A stretch of DNA of 64,000 nt from Alopecurus myosuroides (taxonomy: Eukaryota > Streptophyta > Magnoliopsida > Poales > Poaceae): the NCBI GenBank assembly GCA_028641055.1, contig CM054062.1, positions 23,816,536-23,880,535 of the forward strand, given 5' to 3'. The notes under the pieces were generated by a model that did no database searches, was not told the origin of the DNA, and saw only the letters and a program-made list of their open reading frames with translations. Below are positions 33,779 through 44,962 of this stretch, in pieces; the stretch's first letter is position 1; every line of letters starts with the position of its first letter. The translations under genes were made by a program, and so were the position numbers.

Positions 33779-36037
33779 GAGCATCACTAGCAGAGCCCTT
33801 AAAAGGTCAAACCCTTACAATTAACTGCTTTTCTACGGGTTCGGGAGGAAAAATGCGAACTAGCAGAACCCTTAAACCCTTAAAACCGTAAAAAAAAAGT
33901 CCGGTTTGGAGCACAGTTTGTCCTGTCAATCCTTAGTTGTGAGGGTTGGGGAGGGCTGCGCGGTGCCAACCCCTAGGTAAAAATCCCACCCGTCCCCGCC
34001 GCCAGCTCCCGCCCGTCGGCCTCCTCCGCCCCCCGACGACCGGCGTTCACCGCCCCGCTGCCATGGAGCGCCCACCGGAGGCCGCTCGCTCCGCCGCCGC
34101 GGCCCCCGCCCCTCCTCCGCCCCCCTGCCGCCCCTCCCGATGCCGCCGCGAGAAAGGCCGTGGTGGCCAAGGTGGTCGCGGCCACCCACATCGGCACGAA
34201 GAGGCGGCGCGCGGGCACGCACATCGTCGCCCCTCTCGTGCCCGACGCCGGCCCCTCACCCGCCCCGCCTCCCGCGCCCGTCGCCACCCCTCCGATGGCC
34301 GCCCCTAAGCGTCGTCGTCCCGCCGCGAAGAAGGTGGCCGGGAAGAAGACCACCGTCCGCCGCCCCTCCCGTGCGGCCGTTGCCGCCCCTTCCGTGCCCG
34401 CCGCAAGCCCTCCGGTGGTCGCCCCCGAGGTGCTCGATGAAATGGCCGCACCAACCGGTTCTTTTATGGGTATGCTCAATTCCGCCGAGGTGGACCTCGG
34501 GGCTCCGGACATTCAAACATTTGATTTTGAAGATGATGAGGAAGAGGGGGAAGGTGATGAGGAGGAGGAGGGGGAGGTGATGAGGAAGAGGGGGAAGGTG
34601 ATGAGGAGGAGGAAGAAGATGACGAGTTGACCGAGATAGATGCGGGAGGGTTCGCCGCCGGCAAATCTCGCTCGACAAACTATACCGAAATTGAAGATGT
34701 CCTCTTGGTTCGTGCTTGGGGGGATGTGGGGATGGATGCGGGCACCGGGACGGATCAAACCGGGAAGCGCTATTGGCAACGCATAGAGGACCGCTATTGT
34801 AAGATCAAGCCAAAGACCGCATCATTGATAGCTTGTTCATACTGGTTGCTTCAAGGCCGGTGGGAGTTGATGAAGCCTCATTGTGCTCGTTGGAGTGCGG
34901 CAATGGACCAAGTGAGGGCGGCACCACCTAGTGGAAGCGTTGAGAGTGACTATGTGAGTATATTTCTCATCTATTTGGGTTTATTTGTTTGTTTACTACT
35001 ATATTGTTTTGTTTACTATGCTATGTTTGTGTTCGTAGGAGTCATATGCCGACTTGAGGTACAAGGATATGGCCGCTTCCAAAGGCAAGCCATTCCAATT
35101 TAAGCATGTTTGGACATTGCTTAAAGATCTTGACAAGTGGAAGCTAAGGAATCAAGAGAGTGCACCAAAGAAAGCGGATATGGTTAAGATGGATGATAGT
35201 GATGATGAAGGAAGGAACAATGCAAAGCCGGAGGGAAACAAGAAGGCAAAGGAGAGGATGAAGTTGGAAGGAGAGGCATCAAGCTTGAGGGAGAAGATGG
35301 GGGAGATGATGAAGGCAAAGGAGACCTTGACAATGAAGGCATTGGAGACAAAGCTCCTTATCACCGAGAAGAAGAAAGACGTCAAGCTAGCACAAGTTGA
35401 GGCAAGGCGGGAAGAAGCCAAGCGCAAGGCTGACTTGGAGGAGAGGATTATCAAGATCAAGGAAGCAAAGGCATGGAACATGGCCGAGGAGAAGGAGCAT
35501 ATGATGATGCCTAAGAAGGACATGGACGAAGACCAATTGGTGTGGTGGAAGGAGACCAAGGAGGACATCGCGGAGAGGAAGAGGCTTCTACGGGCTTCGA
35601 CCTCTACTCTTCGAGGTGAGTCGGTGATGAGTGGCGGTGGTGATGGTGGCGTGGAGGACTCCATCGGTGGAGGTGATTGATGGATGCGGATGTGGTTTAG
35701 GATATGGCGCCGAGTTGCAACTTTTTTGGTGATGGTGCCGATGAGTGGGGGAGATGATGATTTTGTGATGTAAAACTATGAAACCATGCATCAAGATTGT
35801 ATTTTGCTAGTGGTAATCCTATGTAGATGTGAAATGATAGTTTTAAGGGTTGGGGTTGGGGTTGTGGCATCTAGCAGTGCCCTCAAACCCAACCCTGCTA
35901 ACGGAATATTCTGTTATAAGGGTTGAGTTTGAGGGTACTGATCTGTGCCCTCTGTTTACAACCCTTAAAACATCCAATTCTTGACCCTTATTCTGTTTTT
36001 AAGGTTTGACCTTTTAAGGGTACTGCTAGTGATGCTC
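33779..36037 (+). mobile_element. PIF/Harbinger-type element, 2.26 kb, ORF1 only
   Basis: Terminal inverted repeats GAGCATCACTAGCAG (left) and CTGCTAGTGATGCTC (right) flanked by TAA on both sides (33776-33778 / 36038-36040), the TWA duplication of this superfamily. Inverted similarity continues about 20 bp inward. It carries an ORF1-type gene but no DDE transposase, so it depends on another element. Confidence 0.9.
34160..35680 (+). pseudogene. Harbinger ORF1: SANT/trihelix-type DNA-binding protein, two exons
   Basis: Exon 1 ends at 34953, intron 34954-35038 (GT...AG, 85 bp), exon 2 35039-35680; the joint keeps frame. The N-terminal part (34160-34578) is Pro/Ala/Arg-rich with basic patches, then an acidic stretch. 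The DNA-binding part has 'TEIEDVLLVRAW', 'GKRYWQRIEDRY' and 'LQGRWELMKPHCARW'; exon 2 has 'PFQFKHVWTLLKDLDKW' and a long Lys/Glu coiled-coil tail (NAM-associated type). Known role: ORF1 partners the transposase at element ends. The acidic stretch holds a 44-bp tandem duplication (34535-34578 and 34579-) that shifts frame, and the N-terminus before 34160 probably has another shift near 34115-34135. Confidence 0.75.
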
Positions 36038-36040
36038 TAA

Positions 36041-36897
36041 GGAACCTCGCAAGTTTCATAAGACTGTGGAGGCAAGAGACTTGACACCACTAGAACTTAT
36101 ACATTCTGATCTTTGCGAGATGAATGGCGTATTGACAAAAGGTGGAAAGAAATATTTCATGACACTTATTGACGACTCCACTAGATGAAGCTTTAACTTA
36201 TTTCAAGAACTATAAGGCCGAAGCTGAGAACCAACTTGATCGTAAAATTAAACGGCTTAGGTCTGATCGTGGTGGAGAATACTTTTCCAACGATTTTAAT
36301 TCTTTTTGTGCTGAACACGGCATTATTCATGAGAGACGCCTCCCTACTCACCTCAGTCAAATGGGGTGGCTGAAAGAAAGAACCTAATGATGTCTGATTG
36401 GGTTAACGCCATGTTATATACGTTGGGTCTCTCCAAGGCATGGTGGTGGGAGGCGCTAATGACTGCATGTCATGTCCTAAACCGAGTTCCCACAAAGAAT
36501 AAAACTATTACTCCATTTTAAGAATGGGAAAAGAAAAGCTTGAAACTCTCCTACCAAAAACCATAGATTCTGTTCTTCTGGGCTATGCTTTCAATAGCAT
36601 TGGTAATAGATTTTTGATAGTAAAATCTGAGGTATCCGACATGCATGTTGGTACGATTATGGAGTCGAATGATGCGACTTTTTTTAAGAACATATTTCCT
36701 ATGAAGGATATAACTAGCTCATCAAATCAGGAGAAACTTGTTTCATCAAGTCAGGAATTAGCTAAGATTCCTGAACCCACCATTCCAATAGAACACGTTG
36801 AGAATCCCGAGGAGGATGACAATGAAGTTCCTGTAAGGAGCAAGAGACAGAGGACTGCAAATTCCTTTGGTATTCATTGTGTACCTCGTGGATGATA
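36041..36897 (+). pseudogene. Copia integrase, degenerate
   Basis: After the Harbinger insertion the copia frame resumes: 'LELIHSDLCEMNGV', 'KKYFMTLIDDSTR', then a deletion of the stretch after STR, 'LRSDRGGEYFSNDFN' and 'FCAEHGIIHE'. A further deletion near 36520 leads to 'LLGYAFNSIGNRFLIVKSEV'. Stops and gaps remove activity. The end at 36897 runs into the hAT insertion. Confidence 0.8.
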
Positions 36898-36905
36898 CAC
36901 CCAGG

Positions 36906-37799
36906 ACTTAGGCCGGGCGTTTGGGCTTTCCCGAAATATCGGGTTGGGGAATTCGGGAAAAAATAAGTTCGGGATTCAAGAAACGACACCCGAAAATTTC
37001 TCAAAAAACCAGCTTCCCGAAAATTCGGGTTTCTGAAAAAATTCCGGTTCGGGTTCGGGTAATCTCGAATATCCCGAAGTGCACAACTTTTAATAAAAAA
37101 TTACAGAAAGAAACCAAGTTCTTCGGTCGTCGAGCCGGCGTTGCAGCTTGCCCCTCCATTGTACTTGAGTAATTGGAGATGGATCCATCAACCCTGGATG
37201 ATTGAGAGGCTGGCCTCATTACATACTTTCGCCGTCGTCTCCTCGAGTTGATGCAGCGGCGTTGTGGGGCGAGGTGTACTGGCGGCGGGGACCTGGCCGC
37301 CTCGGTCAATGGTGAGAGGTTGAAGTATGAAGGCGAGAGGGCGGGCGGATGAGTGCATCCGGCCGACGGTGCACTTGCCGCTAGGAAGTTGCCGGATGGG
37401 GTAGTAGAGCACGGCGTCGGAGGATCTGGCCCCGTGCCTTGTGCACACATCCCCTGTAGTTGTAGGTCATTGGTGGCGGCTAGGTTGGTAGTTTGGTGGA
37501 GGACCAATCCTAGTGTGTAGGTCGTGGGGGAGAAAGGAGTGGGCCACTAGCGCTTAATGCATTGACCTCATGGGAATATTAGGGATTTCGGATCACGAAG
37601 AAAGGATTGGCTCACCGTTTTTTGGGGATATTCGGGCTGTTCGGGATCGACGATACTAATCTCGGATTACCCAAAAATAAATTGGGTTTCCAAAACAGTT
37701 TCCCGAGAAAGCAATCGGGATTTTCGGGATCGGGAAATTTGGGTTCGGGTCCGGGAAATTCGGGTATCGGGTTCGGGAATCGGGAAATATGCCCGGCGT
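36906..37799. mobile_element. hAT-like non-autonomous element, 894 bp
   Basis: Perfect 8-bp duplication CACCCAGG (36898-36905 / 37800-37807), the length typical of hAT. Ends are imperfect inverted repeats around GCCGGGC (left CTTAGGCCGGGCG, right GCCCGGCGT). Both sides have many short TTCGGG / CCCGAA words, subterminal repeats of the kind bound by transposases. No transposase frame. Confidence 0.8.
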
Positions 37800-37807
37800 C
37801 ACCCAGG

Positions 37808-39109
37808 GCAATTTCAGACGCCTATGCATCTCTTGATGCTGACTACTGGAAGGACCTTGTCCGTTGCGAGATGGATTCCATCTTGGCTAACGGAACGTGG
37901 GAAATCACTGATCGTCCTTATGGGTGTAAACCTGTAGGATGTAAGTGGGTGTTCAAGAAAAAGCTTAGGCCTGATGGTACAATTGAGAAGTACAAGGCAA
38001 GGCTTGTGGCCAAGGGTTATACCCAGAAAGAAGGTGAAGACTTCTTTCATACTTACTCACATGTGGCTAGATTGACCACTATTCATGTGCTACTTTCACT
38101 GGGTGCGTCGCACAGTATTCTCGTTCATAAAATGGACGTTAAGACGACTTTCCTTAATGGAGAGTTAGACGAGGAAATTTACATAGAGCAGCCAGATGGT
38201 TTCGTCGTACCCGGTCAGGAAGGAAAGGTGTGCAAGTTATTGAAGTCATTATACGGCCTCAAGCAAGCACCTAAGCAATGGCATGAAAAGTTCGAAAGGA
38301 CTTTGACTGCTGAAGGATTTTTTGTAGACGAAGCTGACAAATGTTTATACTATCGCCATGGTGGGGGCGATGGAGTTATTCTATGTCTGTATGTTGATGA
38401 CATATTGATGTTTGAGACCAATCTTGATTTAATCAAGAAAGTTAAGGATTTCTTGTCTCGCTGTTTTGAGATGAAGGATCTAGGAGTAGCTGATGTTATC
38501 TTGAACATCAAGCTGTTGAGAGATGATAATGGTGGGATCACACTGCTTCAGTCTCACTATGTGCAAAAGGTCTTGAGTCGCTTCGGGTATAGTGACTGCA
38601 AGCCTTCTTCAACTCCATATGATGCTAGTGTGTTGCTTCGAATGAATCGACAGATTACTAGAGATCAACTGAGGTATTCTCAGATTATAGGCTCGCTTAT
38701 GTATCTGGCGAGTGCCACGAGGTCTGACATCTCTTTTGCTATGAGTAAATTGAGCCGGTTTGTTTCCAATCCGGGAGATGATCATTGGCGTGCGCTTGAG
38801 AGAGTTATGCTCTATTTAAAAGGCACTGCGAGATATGGAATTCACTATACCGGAAACCCGAGGGTTCTGGAAGGAAATAGTGATTCTAATTGGATATCTG
38901 ATGTGATGATCTTAAGGCCACTAGTGGTTATGTTTTTTTCACTTGGTGGTGGCGCTGTTTCTTGGAAGTTTTGCAAACAGACCATCTTAACAAGGTCAAC
39001 CATGGAAGCAGAACTTGCAGCATTAGACACATCCACTGTTGAAGCAGAGTGGCTTCGTGAACTCTTGATGGACTTGCATGTGGTTGAAAACCCAAACCCG
39101 CAATCCTAA
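37808..39109 (+). pseudogene. Copia reverse transcriptase and RNase H
   Basis: Long frame starting inside pol (the upstream ATG at 37607 belongs to the hAT element). RT: 'GCKWVFKKKLRPDG', 'VHKMDVKTTFLNGEL', 'SLYGLKQAPKQWH', catalytic 'LYVDDIL'. RNase H: 'DSNWISD', 'SWKFCKQTILTRSTMEAELAAL'. A pair of compensating frameshifts replaces the usual ~14 residues after 'WISD' (38900-38940). After 39109 the C-terminus continues in another frame to about 39340. This is the best preserved part of the element. Confidence 0.88.
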
Positions 39110-39886
39110 TGAACTGTGATCATCAAAGTGAACAGTTCTAAGGATAACGCGAATTAATCAAGACATGTGAAGAGGAGATTGAAATATGTTAGGAAATTGA
39201 AAAACTCCGGAGTTACTGCGTTGGATTATATCCAAACATCTATGAACTTGGCACATCCCTTCACAAAGGGTTTATCACGGAATGCGATAGATAATGCACC
39301 GAGGGAGGTAGGTTTGAGACCCACGATATGAGTTGTCCATTGTAGTAACCCACTCTATATGATCGGAGATCCCGTGAATTAGAAGTGGGAGACAAGTTGT
39401 TGGTTGACTGAGAGAAGAGTATCTTTATATTTTATCCCACTCCTTGAAGATGCAATACTCTCCTAATCTGTATGGTAGGTTGACATTTGTCTTAATGTGT
39501 TCCAAGTGGCTTATTTATGTAAGCAAATATGTGTTCTACAGAACATCTCCTGAGGAACTCACGTATATGAGTTTGACTGTCAAACGTCGTAGTCTATGAG
39601 AATCGGGTGCTCTCTAATAAACTCATTAAAGGCCTTCGGAGTATGACACATACGGTCCACCCGCGGGGAAGCCTTGCGGCGGCCTAGTATCGGTTCAGAC
39701 GTTGTATGAAACTGGTATCGCAGAAAACTTGTAGTTCAAGGCGTAGTCCACTATTTAAGTTGTGAACTAGTGTAGCATAATGTTCTAAGTGGAAGTTCAA
39801 CTTAACAGTCTCCACTAAACACCGGTATATAAACAATATTTTCGAACAAAGATTATGAAATATGCTAATGACACTTTGTGGGGGAT
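39110..39886 (+). other. Copia 3' region and polypurine tract
   Basis: RNase H tail in shifted frame to about 39340, then untranslated sequence ending in the tract TTTGTGGGGGAT (39875-39886). Confidence 0.6.
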
Positions 39887-40855
39887 TGTTGGATATTTAT
39901 ATAGGCTGCACCACTTAGCCCAACTAAGCCCAATAAATTCCTGAAATTGTCATGGTCCATTCATGAATAATACAAGTGGGGAGTGCGACTAGAGTTTAGT
40001 CCCACATTGCTAGTTTGGAGAGGATGGAACCAGTTTATAAGGTGAGCCATTCTAACTCATGTATGAGTTGGCAAGGCAAGAGGAGAGGTGTGACACACGC
40101 ACGCTCCTCCTCCGTCGCCCGTCTCGCCACACCTCGCCTCGCCTCGTCACGAAGCGCCACGGGTTGCGGGAATGAGCCGAGCCAAGAGCGTTTATTTTGT
40201 CGGTTGGGAAAACTTAATGAGTCATTAACTTGGTAATTAACGGACGCGTTAATTCCTAAACTGTTTCCGTTTCCTTTTTGGATCGTGGAACCGAACCGAC
40301 TCAGACGTGGAGTCACGCCCACGTCTCTCCCGCCCGCAGTATAAATACGCGCATACGGTAAACCCTAACCGCTACTTCGATATATGGTTTCGCACCGTTC
40401 CAAATCACTGCGCCGTCAATCAAGCCTTCTCCATCTCTCCTTCCGATGTGCACCGCGAGAAGGGACAGCGGGCCTCCGGAACCCCGCCTCTTGTGATCCT
40501 GTACGGGCGAGGGGCGATTAGGTTTTTGGGGAGCGCACTAGCGCGACCGCTGACGGCGACTACTTCCCCAACGATGATTGGTTTCCAGATCTCGGCAACC
40601 TTTTTATCGACGACGACATGGGCGACAACGTCGACAACACTGCAGCCGGTGCCGCTGCCACTGCATCGTACGTATCTCTCTCATCTGTACGAGATACAAG
40701 TGTAATTCTTTTGTCTACTTCTTGCTGTAGATTGGATCAGTTTCACTACTGCACTAGATTTTGATATTGGCATGCTTAGTATAATTGCTACTGTCATGAT
40801 TTACTTCATGTTATTTTGGATTAAATCATATGCTAAATTGCTAATATATTCAACA
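39887..40855 (+). repeat. 3' LTR of the copia element, full length
   Basis: 969 bp. Contains TATAAATA at 40340-40347 and the 163-bp block missing from the 5' LTR. Its GC-rich part includes a stem-like 'cgcctcgcctcgtcacg'. Confidence 0.9.
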
Positions 40856-40914
40856 CTTTGTACAGAAAAACTATCTGGAAACAAAACTGTGGAACTGGTC
40901 ATACGTTCGTGCGT

Positions 40915-40972
40915 GATTTTTTTTTATAAATGAGAGCCTAGGCTCCAGCCTCTGCATCAATGCGATGCATAC
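40915..40972 (-). mobile_element. LINE 3' end fragment with A tail
   Basis: On the minus strand 'gtatgcatcgcattgatgcagaggctggagcc' style sequence runs into an A-rich tail (plus-strand T run at 40918-40925). This is the usual 3' end of Triticeae LINEs. The CACTA element follows at its internal border. Confidence 0.5.
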
Positions 40973-41344
40973 CACTACAGGAATCACAGCATATGCCGAC
41001 GGCCAGAAGCCGTCGGCACAGGCTAAAAGGCCGTCGGCACAGGCTGTGCCGACGGCCGCCGTCGGCACCTTGCCGTCGGCATATGACCGCGTCGGCACAG
41101 GTCAAATGACCGTCGGCACATAAAAAACCGTCGGCGTAGGCTATGCCGACGGCAAAGACGTCGGCACACTAAGCTCTATGCCGACGGCAAAGCCGTCGGC
41201 ACAATAATTCTAAAATTCGAATTTTGGAAAAAAAAAATTTGAACTTTTTTGAATTTCTATTCCAGAATTTTTCACTTAGCCACATATTTAATCTCTAATC
41301 TCTAATTACACAATTAATCTAGTCAATATACTTAACTTAGTCAA

Positions 41345-41434
41345 ACTTCCCGTTCGGTCACCCATCCTGAAATTGCTCCATCCCAAGCACGCTTAACCTT
41401 TGAGTTCCTTCCAAACTAGATTCCATATGAGATG
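41345..41434 (-). repeat. 5S rRNA-derived segment inside the CACTA element
   Basis: On the minus strand the region matches plant 5S rRNA from memory: 'GTTAAGCGTGCTTGGG' and 'GGATGGGTGACC' (5S C box) occur in the right order and nearly right spacing, with 'GAACTC' upstream and 'GGGAAGT' downstream. Beyond about 41410 similarity fades, so 5S sequence is partial, covering roughly bases 45-110. It is not a functional 5S gene. Confidence 0.6.
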
Positions 41435-41812
41435 TTAAAACTTACTGATATTACTATCATATCAATCATATTAACCTGTGGGGAATGATGTTAAACTTTT
41501 CTATTGTATAAATTTAAAACAGTATTTGAACAAATAACAATGATTTTATAATTATCTTTATTGACTAAATAACAATATAATGTTATAAATTACTTTATTT
41601 TGTGAATAAATTATTTAATATACAATAATTTATATCTTTAAATCCGTAAATCGAAATTTGACAAATAAAATGTCTAAATCGATTAGAAAAATTAGAGAAA
41701 TTCAAATATGACATCCATATCATAAAAACATCGATAGTTTAAAAAAAATTATTCTCTTTTGATAAATAGCCATGGTGGCCATTTTGACAGTTTCTGCCGA
41801 TTAAGGTGGAAA

Positions 41813-44250
41813 CAGGCCAAATGACGGGTGTAATGGCCAAATCCATGGCATAGTTTGTTTAAATATGCCCATATTCCACACAATCATGTATATTGGAAGC
41901 ACGGACAATGTTCCCGAAGAAAGTTTTCCTTTTCATTGAATAAAAAAAACCATTTTCCATCCTCCGAGTGTGAAAAATGGCTTTTTTTGTGAAGCATCAA
42001 CCACAAACATGTTGCAAAACCTAGGAGCTGCATTTTTTGAATATACTAGACCATGTTATATGCACAGCTAACCAATTATTTTCTTCTGAAAAGGTTTTTA
42101 ACCACCTCTTTTGAAGAACACAAGTTTCTGCCGATTCAGCTCGAAACGGGTCAAATTTGAACTACATGTGCCTCGTAGTTTGCTCATGATTTTTGGAAAA
42201 AATCATTTTTAGGTACACAACTACCTATTTCATCAGAGATACACCAAGAGTTTCTCAATATTCAAGCCCTAGCTACGAACGGTCATGCCCGCCGTCTTGA
42301 CTTTTTCATGAAACCGACTTAGAAAATTCCAGAAAATTTAAAAAAACCCAAAATGATGCAAGACCTTCGCGTGGTGTCATTATATATGTCCTAGTATCCA
42401 CCAAAAATAATAAACTTGGAATACGACAGTTGTGTTGAAAATATGTTCACATAAATGAGCTATCTCCTACGAACATTCTAGGGTTTCAGGCCAAATGACG
42501 GGTGTAATGGCCAAATCCATGGCATAGTTTGTTTAAATATGCCCATATTCCACACAAACATGCATATTGGAAGCACGGACAATGTTCCCGAAGGAAGTTT
42601 TCCTTTTCATTGAATAAAAAAACCATTTTCCATCCTCCGAGTGTGAAAAATGGCTTTTTTTGTGAAGCATCAACCACAAATATGTTGCAAAACCTAGGAG
42701 ATGCATTTTTTGAATATACTAGACCATGTTATATGCACAAATAACAATTTATTTTCCTCTGAAAAGGTTTTTATCCACCTCTTTTGAAGAACACAAGTTT
42801 CTGCCGATTCAGCTGGAAACGGGGCAAATTTGAACTACATGTGCCTCTTAGTTTGCTCATGATTTTTGGAAAAAATCATTTTTAGGTACACAACTACCTA
42901 TTTCATCAGAGATACACCAAGAGTTTCTCAATATTCAAGCCCTAGCTACGAACGGTCATGCCCGCCGTCTTGACTTTTTCATGAAACCGACTTAGAAAAT
43001 TCCAGAAAATTTAAAAAAACCCAAAATGATGCAAGACCTTCGCGTGGTGTCATTATATATGTCCTAGTATCCACCAAAAATAATAAACTTGGAATACGAC
43101 AGTTGTGTTGAAAATATGTTCACATAAATGAGCTATCTCCTACGAACATTCTAGGGTTTCAGGCCAAATGACGGGTGTAATGGCCAAATCCATGGCATAT
43201 TTTGTTTAAATATGCCCATATTCCACACAAACATGCATATTGGAAGCACGGACAATGTTCCCGAAGGAAGTTTTCCTTTTCATTGAATAAAAAAACCATT
43301 TTCCATCTTCCGAGTGTGAAAAATGGCTTTTTTTGTGAAGCATCAACCACAAATATGTTGCAAAACCTTGGAGCTGAATTTTTTGAATATACTAGACCAT
43401 GTTATATGCACAAATAACCAATTATTTTTCTCTGAAAATGTTTTTATCCACCTCTTTTGAAGAACACAGGTTTCTGCCGATTCAGCTGGAAACGGGTCAA
43501 ATTTGAACTACAGGTGCCTCCTAGTTTGCTCATGATTTTTGGAAAAAATCAATTTTAGGTACACAACTACCTATTTTATCAGAGATACACCAAGAGTTTC
43601 TCAATATTCAAGCCCTAGCTACGAACGGTCATGCCCGCCGTCTTGACTTTTTCATGAAACCGAGTTAGAAAATTCCAGAAAATTAAAAAAAACCCAAAAT
43701 GATGCAAGACCTTCGCGTGGTGTCATTATATATGTCCTAGTATCCACCAAAAATAATAAACTTGGAATACGACAGTTGTGTTGAAAATATGTTCACATAA
43801 ATGAGCTATCTCCTACGAACATTCTAGGGTTTCAGGCCAAATGACGGATGTAATGGCCAAATCCATGGCATAGTTTGTTTAAATATGCCCATATTCCACA
43901 CAAACATGCATATTGGAAGCACGGACAATGTTCCCGAAGAAAGTTTTCCTTTTCATTGAATAAAAAAACCATTTTCCATCCTCCGAGTGTGAAAAATGGC
44001 TTTTTTTGTGAAGCATCAACCACAAATATGTTGCAAAACCTAGGAGCTGCATTTTTTGAATATACTAGACCATGTTATATGCACAAATAACCAATTATTT
44101 TTCTCTGAAAAGGTTTTCATCCACCTCTTTTGAAGAACACAAGTTTCTGCCGATTCAGCTGTAAACGGGGCAAATTTGAACTACAGGTGCCTCCTAGTTT
44201 TCTCATGATTTTTGTAAAAAATCATTTTTAGGTACACAACTACCTATTTC
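41813..44250. repeat. 673-bp tandem array, 3.6 copies
   Basis: Copies start with CAGGCCAAATGACGG at 41813, 42487, 43160 and 43833; the last stops near 44250 after 'acaactacctatttc'. Copies are nearly identical by eye. The recurring short frames on both strands (for example 42486-42677 minus and 42529-42744 plus) come from the repetition and are not genes. Confidence 0.95.
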
Positions 44251-44898
44251 TCATGATTTTTAGGTCCACCTAGATTTTGGTTGGATTCGGACGCCCCACA
44301 ACCCTCTCAGACGAAACTTTTTAACCCATTATTGAGTTGCGTTATTTCTCATGATTTTTTTCTAATTATTTAGCTTTAAAAATATGCATGATAATTTAGA
44401 TATGTTTCTCCTCTTCGAAACGAGTTAAAGAACGTCAAAATCCGAGTTGGAATGCAAAAGTTATGACCAAAACGGTGGTTAAGTCAAAAAAAAATTGAGA
44501 TTGGCTATGCCTACGGCTTTGTCGTCGGCATAGCTCAAATTTTTTTTACCCGGACTTCGGAATTCCCTCTTAGGATCGATGCCGACGGCAGCCGTCGGCG
44601 TTGCTAAAAAAAAAGAAAAACAAAAGGCCGACGGCATTGCTGTCGGCATAGCAAAATTTTTTTTCGCAGTTTTAGATTTCCTCACTGGATCTATGCCGAC
44701 GGCCCCGACAAATTGCCGTCGGCATATCGGCCGATTCGTGTACAGCCGGTTCTTTATTAAAGAATAAAACATCCAAAGTCCGTGCGTGTGTGACCGTGTG
44801 TCCGGCTCCCTGGACGTGCCCACTCAGAGGACTGGTTAGTATTCTCTCTTCCAATGCTCTACAAAAGGCATCCCCGTCACTCCCCTTGAGCACCAACC

Positions 44899-44919
44899 AT
44901 GACTACGCATGCAAGCTAA
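44899..44919 (+). promoter_or_regulatory. Short upstream ORF before the cysteine protease
   Basis: ATG at 44899, six codons, stop at 44917-44919, 43 bases before the main start. It matters only if the transcript starts upstream of it, which the sequence does not show. Confidence 0.3.
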
Positions 44920-44962
44920 ATCCCAAAACATAAGCTAGCGCCCACTCCGTTTCTCCTCAGAT

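Larger units (their letters stand above)
31514..40855 (+). mobile_element. Copia LTR retrotransposon with nested Harbinger and hAT insertions
   Basis: LTRs 31514-32307 and 39887-40855 (TGTTGGATATTTATA...TATTCAACA), gag, protease, integrase, RT and RNase H in copia order, polypurine tract GTGGGGGAT before the 3' LTR. Flanks CTTTC / CTTTG form a 5-bp TSD with one mismatch. A normal primer site is not seen after the 5' LTR. Coding regions are broken by stops, frameshifts, small deletions and two transposon insertions. Confidence 0.9.
40973..44745. mobile_element. Non-autonomous CACTA element, 3.8 kb
   Basis: Starts CACTACAGGAATCA. Many copies of GCCGTCGGCA/TGCCGACGGC in both orientations lie at 40985-41205 and 44505-44730, the subterminal repeats of Triticeae CACTA families. 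The right end 'gattcgtgta' mirrors TACAGGAATC, but the expected terminal GTG is not there (CAG instead), so the end is mutated or cut. No 3-bp TSD is clear. No transposase coding region is seen; the interior is a tandem array and AT-rich DNA. Confidence 0.85.

Noticed and set aside
41345..41434. Functional 5S rRNA gene
   Set aside because: Only the middle of 5S is present and it has many mismatches outside the conserved boxes.
42486..44090. Three repeated pairs of 63- and 71-codon frames
   Set aside because: They recur at 673-bp steps as part of the tandem array, with both strands open over the same bases.
41813..44250. CRISPR array
   Set aside because: Repeat unit is 673 bp without spacers, in plant DNA inside a transposon.
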